From Gymnodinialimonas sp. 57CJ19 (lineage in GTDB: Bacteria > Pseudomonadota > Alphaproteobacteria > Rhodobacterales > Rhodobacteraceae), in NCBI RefSeq assembly GCF_038396845.1, contig NZ_CP151587.1, positions 1,772,001 to 1,836,000 of the forward strand: 64,000 nt of DNA, in the 5' to 3' direction. Position numbers and translations under genes: made by a program. Numbering within the stretch: position 1 is the first letter of the stretch; each line of letters begins with the position of its first letter. This document shows positions 34,222-42,613 of this stretch, piece by piece. Under the pieces are notes generated by a model. It had not been told where the DNA came from, searched no databases, and saw nothing but the letters and a program-made list of their open reading frames with translations.

Positions 34222-35739
34222 ATGCAAACCGCTACTCTATCCAAGGTCTCAAAGGCCTATAACGGCGTTCCTGCCCTAAACGACGTATCATTATCCCTTA
34301 CGGGTGGGCGCGTCCACGCGTTAATGGGCGAAAACGGGGCGGGCAAATCCACTTTCATTAAGCTCGCTGCGGGTGTTGTGCCTGCCGATAGTATCGAGTT
34401 GTCGAAGGATGGCGCATCATTGCCGCTGGAGGGGCCGCAAGACGCCCATGTTGCTGGATTTCGGTTCATTCATCAGGAGCTTAACATCGTTCCGCAGGTG
34501 TCCGTCGCAGAGAACATTTTGCTGGGTCGAATACTACCTAAGAAATTGGGCCTCTTCGTGAATTGGGCCCATGTCCGGAAAACAGCGCAAGACGCGTTGG
34601 ATAAGCTTGGGGCGACGCATATCAACGTATCAACCTTGGCCGGTGATTTACCAGCTGGCGACAAAATGCTCGTCAAAATTGCAGCGGCTCTTGTCACCGA
34701 CGAAGGCGAGGCAGGCGCAGATATCTACGTTTTGGACGAACCAACAGCGGCCTTAACAGGCGCTGAATCTGAAATGCTTTTCAACGTGATCGAACGCCTC
34801 AAGCAAAGTGGGGCTGCGATCCTGTATGTGTCGCATCGGATGGACGAGGTTCTGCGCATTTGCGACGACGTAACGGTTTTGCGGGACGGAAAGCACATCT
34901 CAACAACAGAAATCTGCAATACCTCTAAGGAGGAGATCATTCATGCGATGACAGGACGCGATGTCAAGGACAGCTACCCGCCCCGAACCAGTACAATCGG
35001 CGACGACACAGTTGCTGTTGCACAGGGGGCGAGAACCAAGCGTCTGTCAGATCTAAATTTTGCACTGCGAGCCGGAGAAATACTTGGCGTTGGCGGGCTT
35101 GCTGAAGCCGGTCAGACCGAGTTGCTGCGCCTCTTCCTTGGTCTTGAAACGATCGTTTCTGGATCATTTAGTTTTAACGGCCAGTCTTGTCCAACCTCAC
35201 CGAGTGAGGCGTGGTCGAAAGATATCGCTTACATTCCACGCGAACGTCGTAGCGAAGCACTCATGCTTGATATGTCGATCCGCGACAACACGCTTCTGCC
35301 CCACTACGGTGCGAATGGATTTAAAGCCAAAAAGGGCAAAGAAACTGCAAGAGCCCAGGAAATGGCGCAGAAAGTACGCCTAAAATATGATGGCCCTGGC
35401 CAGCCTGTCGGGCAGCTATCTGGCGGCAATCAGCAAAAGGTTGTCTTTGCGCGCGCACTTTGTGGGAATCCGAAACTGCTGCTGTTAGAAGAACCGACGC
35501 GCGGTGTAGATGTTGGTGCTAAATTTGAGATTTATCAGCTTGTTCGCGGACTAAGCGCCGCCGGATGCGCGGTTATTCTGACCTCAACAGATTTGCCGGA
35601 AATCCTTGGCATGTGTGATCGGGTACTTGTCTTGCAAGACGGCCAACAGGCCCACCTTCTTGATCGCGGTGATATGACCGCTGCTGATCTCCTTACATAT
35701 TTCTACAGTGATGACGACGCGGAAGGGCGCTCTCAATGA
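34222..35739 (+). CDS. Sugar-type ABC transporter ATP-binding protein (RbsA-like, two domains)
   Basis: A 505-residue tandem ATPase. Domain 1 has Walker A GENGAGKSTFIKL and Walker B IYVLDEPTAALTGAE. Domain 2 has the signature VGQLSGGNQQKVVFARAL and Walker B LLLEEPTRGVDVGAK; its Walker A is degenerate (GVGGLAEAGQTELLR), as normal in RbsA/MglA proteins. It powers uptake with the permease that follows, whose start it overlaps by 4 bases. Confidence 0.92.
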   Translation: MQTATLSKVSKAYNGVPALNDVSLSLTGGRVHALMGENGAGKSTFIKLAAGVVPADSIELSKDGASLPLEGPQDAHVAGFRFIHQELNIVPQVSVAENILLGRILPKKLGLFVNWAHVRKTAQDALDKLGATHINVSTLAGDLPAGDKMLVKIAAALVTDEGEAGADIYVLDEPTAALTGAESEMLFNVIERLKQSGAAILYVSHRMDEVLRICDDVTVLRDGKHISTTEICNTSKEEIIHAMTGRDVKDSYPPRTSTIGDDTVAVAQGARTKRLSDLNFALRAGEILGVGGLAEAGQTELLRLFLGLETIVSGSFSFNGQSCPTSPSEAWSKDIAYIPRERRSEALMLDMSIRDNTLLPHYGANGFKAKKGKETARAQEMAQKVRLKYDGPGQPVGQLSGGNQQKVVFARALCGNPKLLLLEEPTRGVDVGAKFEIYQLVRGLSAAGCAVILTSTDLPEILGMCDRVLVLQDGQQAHLLDRGDMTAADLLTYFYSDDDAEGRSQ

Positions 35740-36683
35740 AAAATACGTTTCGCCAATTTGGAACGCTGATTGGGTTCGGCTGCATCGTCGCGTTCTTCGC
35801 GTTTCAACTGCCTGAAACTTTTCTGACTGCACGCAACCTGATCAACATCAGTCAACAGCTGTCGATGCTGGCGGTTGTGGCAGCAACTATGACGATTGTC
35901 ATGGTTATGGGCGACTTCGACCTCTCGGTCGGGTCCATGGCCTCGCTTGCAGGCATCGTCGCGGCCGTTGTCTTCGCGGCGGATTATCCGATTTGGATGG
36001 GCATTCTCGCGGCGCTTTTAATCGGGTTGGCCGGTGGCCTATTTAACGGGGTGCTCGTGTCTATTTTCGGAATCTTGCCATTCGTTGCCACACTGGGAAC
36101 TCTCACAGTCTACAGTGGTGCGGCCTTCTTTATTAGCGACGGCAAGACTATCTTTGGCCGTGATATCCCAAGAGAGTTTTCCGGTTTTGCAAGAGCCGGG
36201 TTCGAATTTGGTGATATCAGGATCCCATTCCTGACCATCACTGCCGGGATCGTCATCTTCCTGTGCTGGTTCCTGTTGGAACAAACAACCTATGGTCGCA
36301 GGCTGTATGCTATCGGCGGTAACAAGGATGCCGCACACCTCGCCGGCATACAGGTCAAACGTCTTCGTCTGATAGCCTTCGGATTAACGGGGATCGGGGC
36401 TGCGACTGCGGGCCTTATGTATGCAGCTCGCGTGGCGTCAGCGAACCCAACGCAAGGATCCGGGCTGATGCTAGACGCAATTGCGGCAGTGTTTTTGGGT
36501 ATGACCATGTCGCGGCAAAGCGAACCTAGGGTTTTGTTTACGCTCGTCGGCGTTCTGATGTTGGGCATCCTCGATAACGGGCTGACCCAACTCCAGGTTG
36601 ATAGCTACATACGCGAAATCTTGGTCGGCTTGATCGTGATCTCAGCCGTGGCGGTGTCGTCCATCTCCAAGTCCAGAAATTGA
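35736..36683 (+). CDS. Sugar-type ABC transporter permease (RbsC-like)
   Basis: A 315-residue inner-membrane permease with about nine hydrophobic segments. The family block MVMGDFDLSVGSMASLAG and the coupling region YAIGGNKDAAHLAGIQVKRL are both present. It completes the ATPase/permease/binding-protein set. The gene is full length. The operon then ends within about 100 bases of IS6 copy C, so any further downstream genes have been lost. Confidence 0.92.
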   Translation: MKNTFRQFGTLIGFGCIVAFFAFQLPETFLTARNLINISQQLSMLAVVAATMTIVMVMGDFDLSVGSMASLAGIVAAVVFAADYPIWMGILAALLIGLAGGLFNGVLVSIFGILPFVATLGTLTVYSGAAFFISDGKTIFGRDIPREFSGFARAGFEFGDIRIPFLTITAGIVIFLCWFLLEQTTYGRRLYAIGGNKDAAHLAGIQVKRLRLIAFGLTGIGAATAGLMYAARVASANPTQGSGLMLDAIAAVFLGMTMSRQSEPRVLFTLVGVLMLGILDNGLTQLQVDSYIREILVGLIVISAVAVSSISKSRN

Positions 36684-36780
36684 ACCGGGACAAAGACCCA
36701 AAACGTTTGTGGGAGGAGCCAAATGACACATTGACGATACATTTGCCAAATCAAAGGAAAGCGACAGTAAGGCTTTCGTT

Positions 36781-37595
36781 GGTGTTGTCAGAGGACACTG
36801 CCTTGAGCGGGGAAGGGCGGGCACGTAGCCTCATTTGATGACCAAACGCTCTCCGTTTCGCTACTTCAAGACCAGTCCTGAGATCATCCGCCTGGCCGTG
36901 ATGCACTACGTCCGGTTTCCACTTTCCCTGCGGAACGTCGAAGATCTGCTCCATGAGCGGGGTATCGACGTGAGTCAAGAAACGATCCGATATTGGTGGC
37001 TGAAATCTGGCCCGATGTTCGCAGCTGAGATCCGGAAACGACGGATTGAGGGCCTGAAATCCAGCCGCTGGCGCTGGCGTCTGGACGAAGTGTTTGTGAA
37101 GATTTACGGTAGACAGTACTATTTTTGGCGAGTTGTGGATCACGAGGGCGAGGTGCTCGGAAGTTTCGTTACGAAGTAGCGTAACAAGAAGGCCGCGTTG
37201 AAGTTCCTAAAGAAAGCAAAGCGTAAGCACGGCCAGTCTAGCGTGCTGGTGACCGACAAGCTGCGTTCCTATGGCGCGGCACTGAGGGATTTAGGTGCGC
37301 CCCATAAACAAGAAACGGGCAGGTGCGCCAATAACCGGGCTGAGAACCATCATCTCCCAGTCCGACGAAGAGAACGGGCTATGCCTCCTTATAGGCGCAT
37401 GCGAAGTCTTCAGAAATTAGTCTCGGTCCATGCTTCTGTCCACAACCACTTCAACTAGAAACGTCACCTCTATTCACGACCAAATTTCAAGCTGAACCGC
37501 ACCGCCGCTCTGTCCGAGTGGCGGGCGCTTTGCGTTGGCTAAATTCCAATGGCACTGTCCTAGCTGCGAATGGTTCGAATTTGTCTGACAGCACC
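36781..37595 (+). mobile_element. IS6-family copy C, inactivated
   Basis: An 815-bp copy with both ends (GGTGTTGTCAGAG and GTCTGACAGCACC). The transposase frame 36838-37542 has the same 235-codon length as the intact copies but carries two in-frame stops: TAG at 37177-37179 (FVTK then stop) and TAG at 37456-37458. It is the most diverged copy and cannot make a full transposase. Confidence 0.92.
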
Positions 37596-37662
37596 CTGCC
37601 GACCTTATTCTCGCTGTTGCGTATGCGCAGTTTAACCGCTCTGATGAATGTCGACGCATGCG

Positions 37663-39270
37663 TCAGTGGCGGAACGTTCCAAAACCTAGGTTGTCGAGTG
37701 CTTCGATATGAACCGTTCCGGCGTGATCGACGTCGAAGTCACCAAAGGTCACTTGTGAAATCGATCCATAGAAGGAATTTTCGCTAAATGGCGCATATGT
37801 AAAGCGGTCGCCGTCCCAATGGTCCAGCATCTCGACCTCTCGGTCGGGACCGAGCAGCATCGCAAGCGCGCCATCTCTGACAACAACCTCCAACGCGCCG
37901 AAATAAGCGTTTTCGTACGAGGCGGTGTAGGAGGCGAGAGGGCGCGACGGGTCCGGGTCTTCAGGACGCGCAACGCCGACGAGCTCTCCGTCAGGTGCCA
38001 TGATCTGTGCCATCATCGGACTGAACCCCGCAAACCAGTCGCGGGTCGATTGGCCAAACTGCACCTCGTCCAGAAAGGTTGCGCTGATCGCTTCCGCCGC
38101 CCCGACCGGTGCGGCGTTGGTCAACACGACAATCCCGATATCCAGCGACGGGATCATCGACACTGACGTTCCCGCGCCAAGCGCAAATGCACCGGAATGG
38201 CTAAATGCAACCCGGCCCGAAGGTTGCACGCCCACGTTGAAACCATAGCCGTACATCCCCGCGCGGGCGTCCATCATACCCGACGGTGCCGAGACGATCT
38301 GCGGCGACAAAGCCGGTAGCAGCGCGTCGTATGAAATGAATTCTTCGCCGTTCAGCCTTCCGCCTTGCAAGATGAAAGCCATCCACCGCGCCATATCGGT
38401 GACGCTGGAACTGGCGCCGCCTGCCGGGGATTGGGCGTCGGGCTGACGAAGATCCGCAACGACATAGCCGCCATCGCTCGGAATGTGACTGGACGCGCGG
38501 TTTTCTCGTGCCATGAAGTCGGCGTGAAGCGAACTGGTCATCGCCATCCCTAGCGGTGCGTAAAGGGCGTCGTTTGACAACGTTGCCCAATCCATGCCTG
38601 CTGCCTGGGCAACGCCCTCCGCGGCGGCGGTCAATCCGAAATTCGTATAAGCATAGTGGCTCCGGAAGGGGTGAAGATCTAATAAGGCCAGCCGTTCAAG
38701 GATCGTGCGCTGGTCAAATCCGATATCCTCCAGAAGATCACCGGCGTGATCTGGCAGGCCGGATCTGTGGGCGTAGAGGTCGCCGATGGTCAGTTGCCGG
38801 GTCACCCATTCATCCGACAGCGCAAACCACGGAAGCAACGACGCGATCGGCGTGTTCCATTCCACCCGGCCAGCAGAGACTTGGCTGGCAATCACGGTAG
38901 CCCCCAGTGGCTTCGACAACGAAGCCAGCAGAAACACCGTGTCGGCATCGACCGCAACGTCCGCGTCTACACGGCGCAGGCCAAACCCGCGTGAATAGAC
39001 AGTCTCGCCATTCCATACCACCGCCACGGCCAGACCGGGAATACCACTGCGCTCCAGCATGTCTTCCGCAAGGGCATCAAGTCGGACGATCGCTCGGTCA
39101 ACTTGTTCCTCCGGGACCGGCAATGCCGAATACTGCGCGGGCGACACCGTAACCGTCTGTGCCGATAAGCTTGGGGCCGCGATCGGCCAAGCACAAAGAC
39201 AGGCAGCACCGATGCGCGACACAAACCCGTCCAATCGGGACCAGGCAGGCAACCTCATTTTGTTAAGCAT
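37663..39270 (-). CDS. Secreted class C beta-lactamase-fold serine hydrolase
   Basis: A 535-residue exported protein. A signal peptide (IGAACLCAWPIAAPSLSAQT) is followed by a beta-lactamase/esterase domain with the nucleophile SxxK in LLASLSKPLG, the Tyr box in HYAYTNFGLTAAA and a KTG-like FSHSGAFALG. A C-terminal beta-domain of about 130 residues follows, as in DUF3471-bearing esterase/peptidase relatives. It is more likely a peptidase or esterase than a drug-hydrolysing beta-lactamase. It stands alone between IS6 copies C and D. Confidence 0.85.
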   Translation of the reverse strand: MLNKMRLPAWSRLDGFVSRIGAACLCAWPIAAPSLSAQTVTVSPAQYSALPVPEEQVDRAIVRLDALAEDMLERSGIPGLAVAVVWNGETVYSRGFGLRRVDADVAVDADTVFLLASLSKPLGATVIASQVSAGRVEWNTPIASLLPWFALSDEWVTRQLTIGDLYAHRSGLPDHAGDLLEDIGFDQRTILERLALLDLHPFRSHYAYTNFGLTAAAEGVAQAAGMDWATLSNDALYAPLGMAMTSSLHADFMARENRASSHIPSDGGYVVADLRQPDAQSPAGGASSSVTDMARWMAFILQGGRLNGEEFISYDALLPALSPQIVSAPSGMMDARAGMYGYGFNVGVQPSGRVAFSHSGAFALGAGTSVSMIPSLDIGIVVLTNAAPVGAAEAISATFLDEVQFGQSTRDWFAGFSPMMAQIMAPDGELVGVARPEDPDPSRPLASYTASYENAYFGALEVVVRDGALAMLLGPDREVEMLDHWDGDRFTYAPFSENSFYGSISQVTFGDFDVDHAGTVHIEALDNLGFGTFRH

Positions 39271-39296
39271 CGCGATAGTCCTTCAACGTTTCAAAG

Positions 39297-40112
39297 GGTG
39301 TTGTCAGAGGAAACTGTGCTTGAGCGGGGCAGGGCGGTTTCGTAGCCTCATGGGATGACCAAACGTTCCCCATTTCGATACTTCAAAACCAGCCCTGAGA
39401 TCATCCGCCTGGCGGTGATGATGTATGTTCGCTTCCCGCTTTCGCTCCGGAACGTGGAGGATCTTTTGCACGAACGCGGCGTGGATGTGAGCCACGAAAC
39501 GGTCCGATACTGGTGGCTGAAATTTGGCCCGATGTTTGCGGCTGAGATCCGAAAGCGGCGGATTGAGGGCATGAAATCCAGCCGCTGGCGCTGGCATTTG
39601 GACGAGGTCTTCGTGAAAATAAACGGCAAGCAGCACTACCTTTGGCGGGCTGTAGATCATGAGGGCGAAGTCCTCGAAAGCTACGTCACGAAGAAGCGGG
39701 ACAAGAAAGCAGCGCTCAAATTTCTAAGGAAAGCAATGCGTAAGCATGGCCAGCCCGAGGTATTCGTCACGGACAAACTTCGATCCTACGGTGCTGCGCT
39801 GAAGGAAATCGGAGGCGCTGAACGGCAAGAGACGGGGCGTTGGGTTAACAATCGGGCGGAGAATTCGCATTTACCCTTTCGACGAAGAGAAAGGGCAATG
39901 CTGCGGTTCCGGCGGATGCGAAGTCTGCAGAAATTCGTCTCGGTTCATGCTTCTGTCCACAACCACTTCAACCAGGAACGCCACCTCTACTCGCGAGAAA
40001 ACTTCAAGCAGAACCGCTCCGCTGCTCTGTCCGAGTGGCGTGGGCTTTGCGTCGGTTAAGTGGCAGTGACACTGTCCTTGCTGAGACTGGTTCGAATTAG
40101 TCTGACAGCACC
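39297..40112 (+). mobile_element. IS6-family insertion sequence, copy D (complete)
   Basis: An 816-bp element with left end GGTGTTGTCAGAG and right end GTCTGACAGCACC and an intact transposase gene. There is no target duplication. The right edge cuts a helicase gene in frame, so this copy marks the 5' break of the defence-like operon. Confidence 0.92.
39355..40059 (+). CDS. IS6-family transposase (copy D)
   Basis: A 234-residue intact transposase with the DDE residues in HLDEVFVKI, VTDKLRSYG and NRAENSHLP. It differs from copies A and E at many positions (for example FVTDKLRSYGAALKEIGG), so the copies are related but not recent duplicates. Confidence 0.93.
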   Translation: MTKRSPFRYFKTSPEIIRLAVMMYVRFPLSLRNVEDLLHERGVDVSHETVRYWWLKFGPMFAAEIRKRRIEGMKSSRWRWHLDEVFVKINGKQHYLWRAVDHEGEVLESYVTKKRDKKAALKFLRKAMRKHGQPEVFVTDKLRSYGAALKEIGGAERQETGRWVNNRAENSHLPFRRRERAMLRFRRMRSLQKFVSVHASVHNHFNQERHLYSRENFKQNRSAALSEWRGLCVG

Positions 40113-40406
40113 GGTGCGCGCGTTGGGACCGTGGACAAGTTCCAGGGCCAGGAAGCGCCCATCGCGATATACTCGATGGCAACATCAAGCCATGCTGAAG
40201 CACCGCGGGGCATGGAGTTTCTTTACAGTGCAAATCGCTTCAACGTGGCGATATCACGGGCGAAGTGCGTGGCGGTTCTGGTGGCGTCGCCGAAAATTTT
40301 TGAAGCAGAGTGCAGGACACCGAGACAAATGCAGTTGGCAAATGCATTTTGTAGGTATCTGGAGACGTCTAAACTCTTGGCGCATCCGGTAATGGGAGAA
40401 GGCTAA
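40113..40406 (+). pseudogene. Superfamily 1 helicase (RecB-like nuclease/helicase type), C-terminal fragment
   Basis: The frame enters straight from IS6 copy D (GARVGTVDKFQGQEAPIAIY) and contains the helicase motif V/VI region VDKFQGQEAP and RFNVAISRAKCVAVLVAS, then FEAECRTPRQMQLANAFCRY. These are typical of the C-terminus of DNA2/NAM7-like helicases, including those fused to TM0106-type RecB nucleases. The whole N-terminal part is missing. It ends 2 bases before the next ATG, so it led an operon with the genes downstream. Confidence 0.8.
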
Positions 40407-40408
40407 AG

Positions 40409-41019
40409 ATGGCTCGAGAGACATTGCCAAATGGTACCGATGCGCTGATGGCAGAACTCAGCTTAAAGGAGATTATGCGGCTGATTGAAACGACGTGCCG
40501 ATGGGTAGACCCTGCGACTTTCAAACTCTTGCCGGTTTGGTATCCCGAATATGCGCGCAAAGCGTATTTCTACAAATCAAACTGGTCTGAATCTCAAATG
40601 AACACCAATCGGGAGACCAGACAAACGGTTCATAAGCAGAAGGGAAATTTATACGCAAATAAATCGCTTACGCATGCCTTGGGCTTGAGGTCTGAGGGGC
40701 GCAAAGGATGGTCCTGTTGCCACCTTTGGGGAGTTGATGATGCACTTTACCAAGAATCTAACGCCGTAGTTCAGGATCGGCGCTATTACTCCTGCGTTGC
40801 GAACATGGTGCTTTTACCCACGCCTCTAAAAGCCTTTACGGACACAGTGCCCGACGTGAAGGGTATGCTTCGGATTTGCGCTCGTAACCTTTACGATTGG
40901 GAGTGTGATCATGACAGTCAGAGGGGCACTAACGATCAACTCGACATGTGGTCGGAAAGAAAAGAGTATCCTGGAAGTTGGCCAAAAACGCGAGGCGGAG
41001 GCGTACCGCGGGGTGTGAT
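40409..41019 (+). pseudogene. Hypothetical protein, interrupted by an IS3 element
   Basis: A frame starting MARETLPNGTDALMAELSLK runs about 200 codons into the IS3 element at 41020. The part up to MLRICARNLYDWECDH reads as a real protein with several Cys and Trp residues; I know no family. Only 2 bases separate it from the helicase fragment. If the IS3 and one copy of its GAT duplication are removed, the frame continues through to 42503, giving 257 residues. A second reading is that a short frame from ATG 40911 ends TGATG at the insertion point and a new gene starts there. Confidence 0.5.
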
Positions 41020-41072
41020 TGAACCGCGCCGGGTTTGCCGGAGGCTCCAACTCATGAGTAGGATGGAGCATC

Positions 41073-41399
41073 ATGAACAATACAACAAACAGATACACGC
41101 CAGAGGTCCGCGAACGTGCGGTCCGGATGGTTTTTAATGGCGAAGGGCAGCATGACAGTCGGTGGTCTGCGATCCTGTCGATTTCTGCGAAGATTGGCTG
41201 TGCGCCACAAACGTTGAACGACTGGGTCAAGAAGGTCGAGATCGATACCGGCCAGCGCGGCGGGATCACGACCGAACAAGCCGAGAAGATGAAGGCTTTG
41301 GAACGCGAAGTGCGCGAGCTCAAGCAAGCCAATGAGATCCTTCGCAAAGCGTCCGCATATTTTGCCCAGGCGGAGCTCGACCGCCCATTCAAACGATGA
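41073..41399 (+). CDS. IS3-family OrfA
   Basis: A 108-residue protein with a helix-turn-helix ([19 protein letters not shown]) and a C-terminal coiled-coil helix ([20 protein letters not shown]). It overlaps orfB by 4 bases (ATGA). The frame is intact. Confidence 0.92.
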   Translation: MNNTTNRYTPEVRERAVRMVFNGEGQHDSRWSAILSISAKIGCAPQTLNDWVKKVEIDTGQRGGITTEQAEKMKALEREVRELKQANEILRKASAYFAQAELDRPFKR

Positions 41400-42298
41400 T
41401 CCGGTTTATAGAGGATCACCGTGATGATCTTGGGGTCGAGCCGATTTGCAGGGTTCTGCCGATTGCCCCAGCCACCTTCTATGAGCATTTGGCCAAGCGG
41501 GCCGATCCGTCGCGTATGTCGGATCGCGCCAAGCGTGACGAGGAACTGAAGCCTGAGATTGAACGTGCCTTCGAAGAGAATCTAAAGGTCTATGGCGTGC
41601 GTAAAATCTGGCACCAGATGCGCCGTGAAGGCTTCGATATCGCACGCTGCACCGTCGCACGTCTGATGAAAGATATTGGCATCGAAGGCGTCATTCGGGG
41701 CAAGAGGCCAAGAACGACGATCCCTGACAAAGCGCTGCCCTGCCCACTGGACCGCGTTAACCGACAGTTCCATGCGCCCACACCTAACGTCCTCTGAATG
41801 AGCGATTTTACCTATGTCGCGACGTGGCAGGGGTTTGTTTACGTCGCCTTCGTCATCGACGTCTTTGCACGCAGGATCGTCGGTTGGCGGGTCAGCCGAA
41901 CTGCACATGCAGGCTCTGTCCTGGATGCTTTGGAACAAGCCATTCATCAACGCAGGCCCGCACAGGATCAATTGGTGCATCACTCAGATCGCGGATCGCA
42001 ATATCTGTCGATCAAATACACCGAACGGTTGGCAGAGGCGAAGATTGCGCCGTCAGTCGGCAGCGTCGGGGATTCCTATGACAATGCCTTAGCTGAAACG
42101 ATAAACGGCCTGTTCAAAGCCGAAGTCATTCACAGACGCGGACCATAGCGCAGTTTTGAGGCCGTGGAATACGCGACCCTCGAATGGGTGGACTGGTTCA
42201 ATCACAGGCGACTGCTGGAGCCAATCGGGAACATCCCGCCAGCCGAAGCCGAGGCAAACTTCTACGCAGCTCTGGAAAGATCAGACATGGCCGCGTAA
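41396..42298 (+). pseudogene. IS3-family OrfB with two Trp-to-stop changes
   Basis: A 300-codon transposase frame with all catalytic residues in place: D in MSDFTYVATW, D in HHSDRGSQYLS and E in YDNALAETINGLFKAE. It is interrupted by TGA at 41795-41797 (expected NVLW-MSDF) and TAG at 42146-42148 (expected RRGPW). Both changes turn a TGG Trp codon into a stop. The element cannot transpose by itself unless complemented. Confidence 0.92.
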
Positions 42299-42338
42299 CT
42301 AAGACAAATCAGCCTCCGGCAAACCCGGCGCGGTTCAG

Positions 42339-42503
42339 ATGCCAATAAGTGAAGACATCAGAGTTACAGCTCTACGACGCTGGAACAAAATTCGAAAAGA
42401 TCTAGAAACTGCGGGCTCTTATTTTCCACGCGAGGAAGTGCTCGACGCTTTGGTATATTGGAAGCTCGATCCGACCGAAGATCTGGCGATGGAGCATTGT
42501 TAA
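42339..42503 (+). CDS. Small ORF (54 aa) at the IS3 junction, first of an overlapping operon
   Basis: Reads MPISEDIRVTALRRWNKIRK onward to LDPTEDLAMEHC, an acidic-basic helical peptide. The ATG includes the last bases of the GAT duplication, so the IS3 inserted exactly at its start or, in the alternative reading, inside a longer gene. Its TAA overlaps the next ATG as TAATG. No family is recognised. Confidence 0.5.
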   Translation: MPISEDIRVTALRRWNKIRKDLETAGSYFPREEVLDALVYWKLDPTEDLAMEHC

Positions 42504-42613
42504 TGAAGTTCGAACATATCCACTTTTCTATCGTCACTGAGGGAGTTTTTAACCTCGGTTATCGGAACCACCAAGTTCAAGTTCCGCTAGATGGAATGCT
42601 GCCATGGAAGTAG
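42503..42613 (+). CDS. Very small ORF (36 aa) overlapping its neighbours
   Basis: Reads MKFEHIHFSIVTEGVFNLGY to VPLDGMLPWK. It starts in a TAATG overlap and ends inside the first codons of the 487-residue gene. It may be a real micro-protein or a leader that couples translation. Evidence is only its tight position between two overlaps. Confidence 0.4.
   Translation: MKFEHIHFSIVTEGVFNLGYRNHQVQVPLDGMLPWK

Larger units (their letters stand above)
41020..42337 (+). mobile_element. IS3-family insertion sequence with perfect 27-bp inverted ends
   Basis: A 1318-bp element whose terminal inverted repeats (41020-41046 and 42311-42337) match perfectly over 27 bases, beginning TGAACCGCGCCGGG. A 3-bp direct repeat GAT flanks it (41017-41019 and 42338-42340). 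Intact ends and target duplication point to a fairly recent insertion, yet orfB carries two nonsense codons. It is a different IS3 element from the one at 27884-29113. Confidence 0.95.

Noticed and set aside
37663..39270. Antibiotic-resistance beta-lactamase
   Set aside because: The fold is class C-like, but the length and the extra C-terminal domain fit esterase/peptidase relatives better, so resistance is not claimed.
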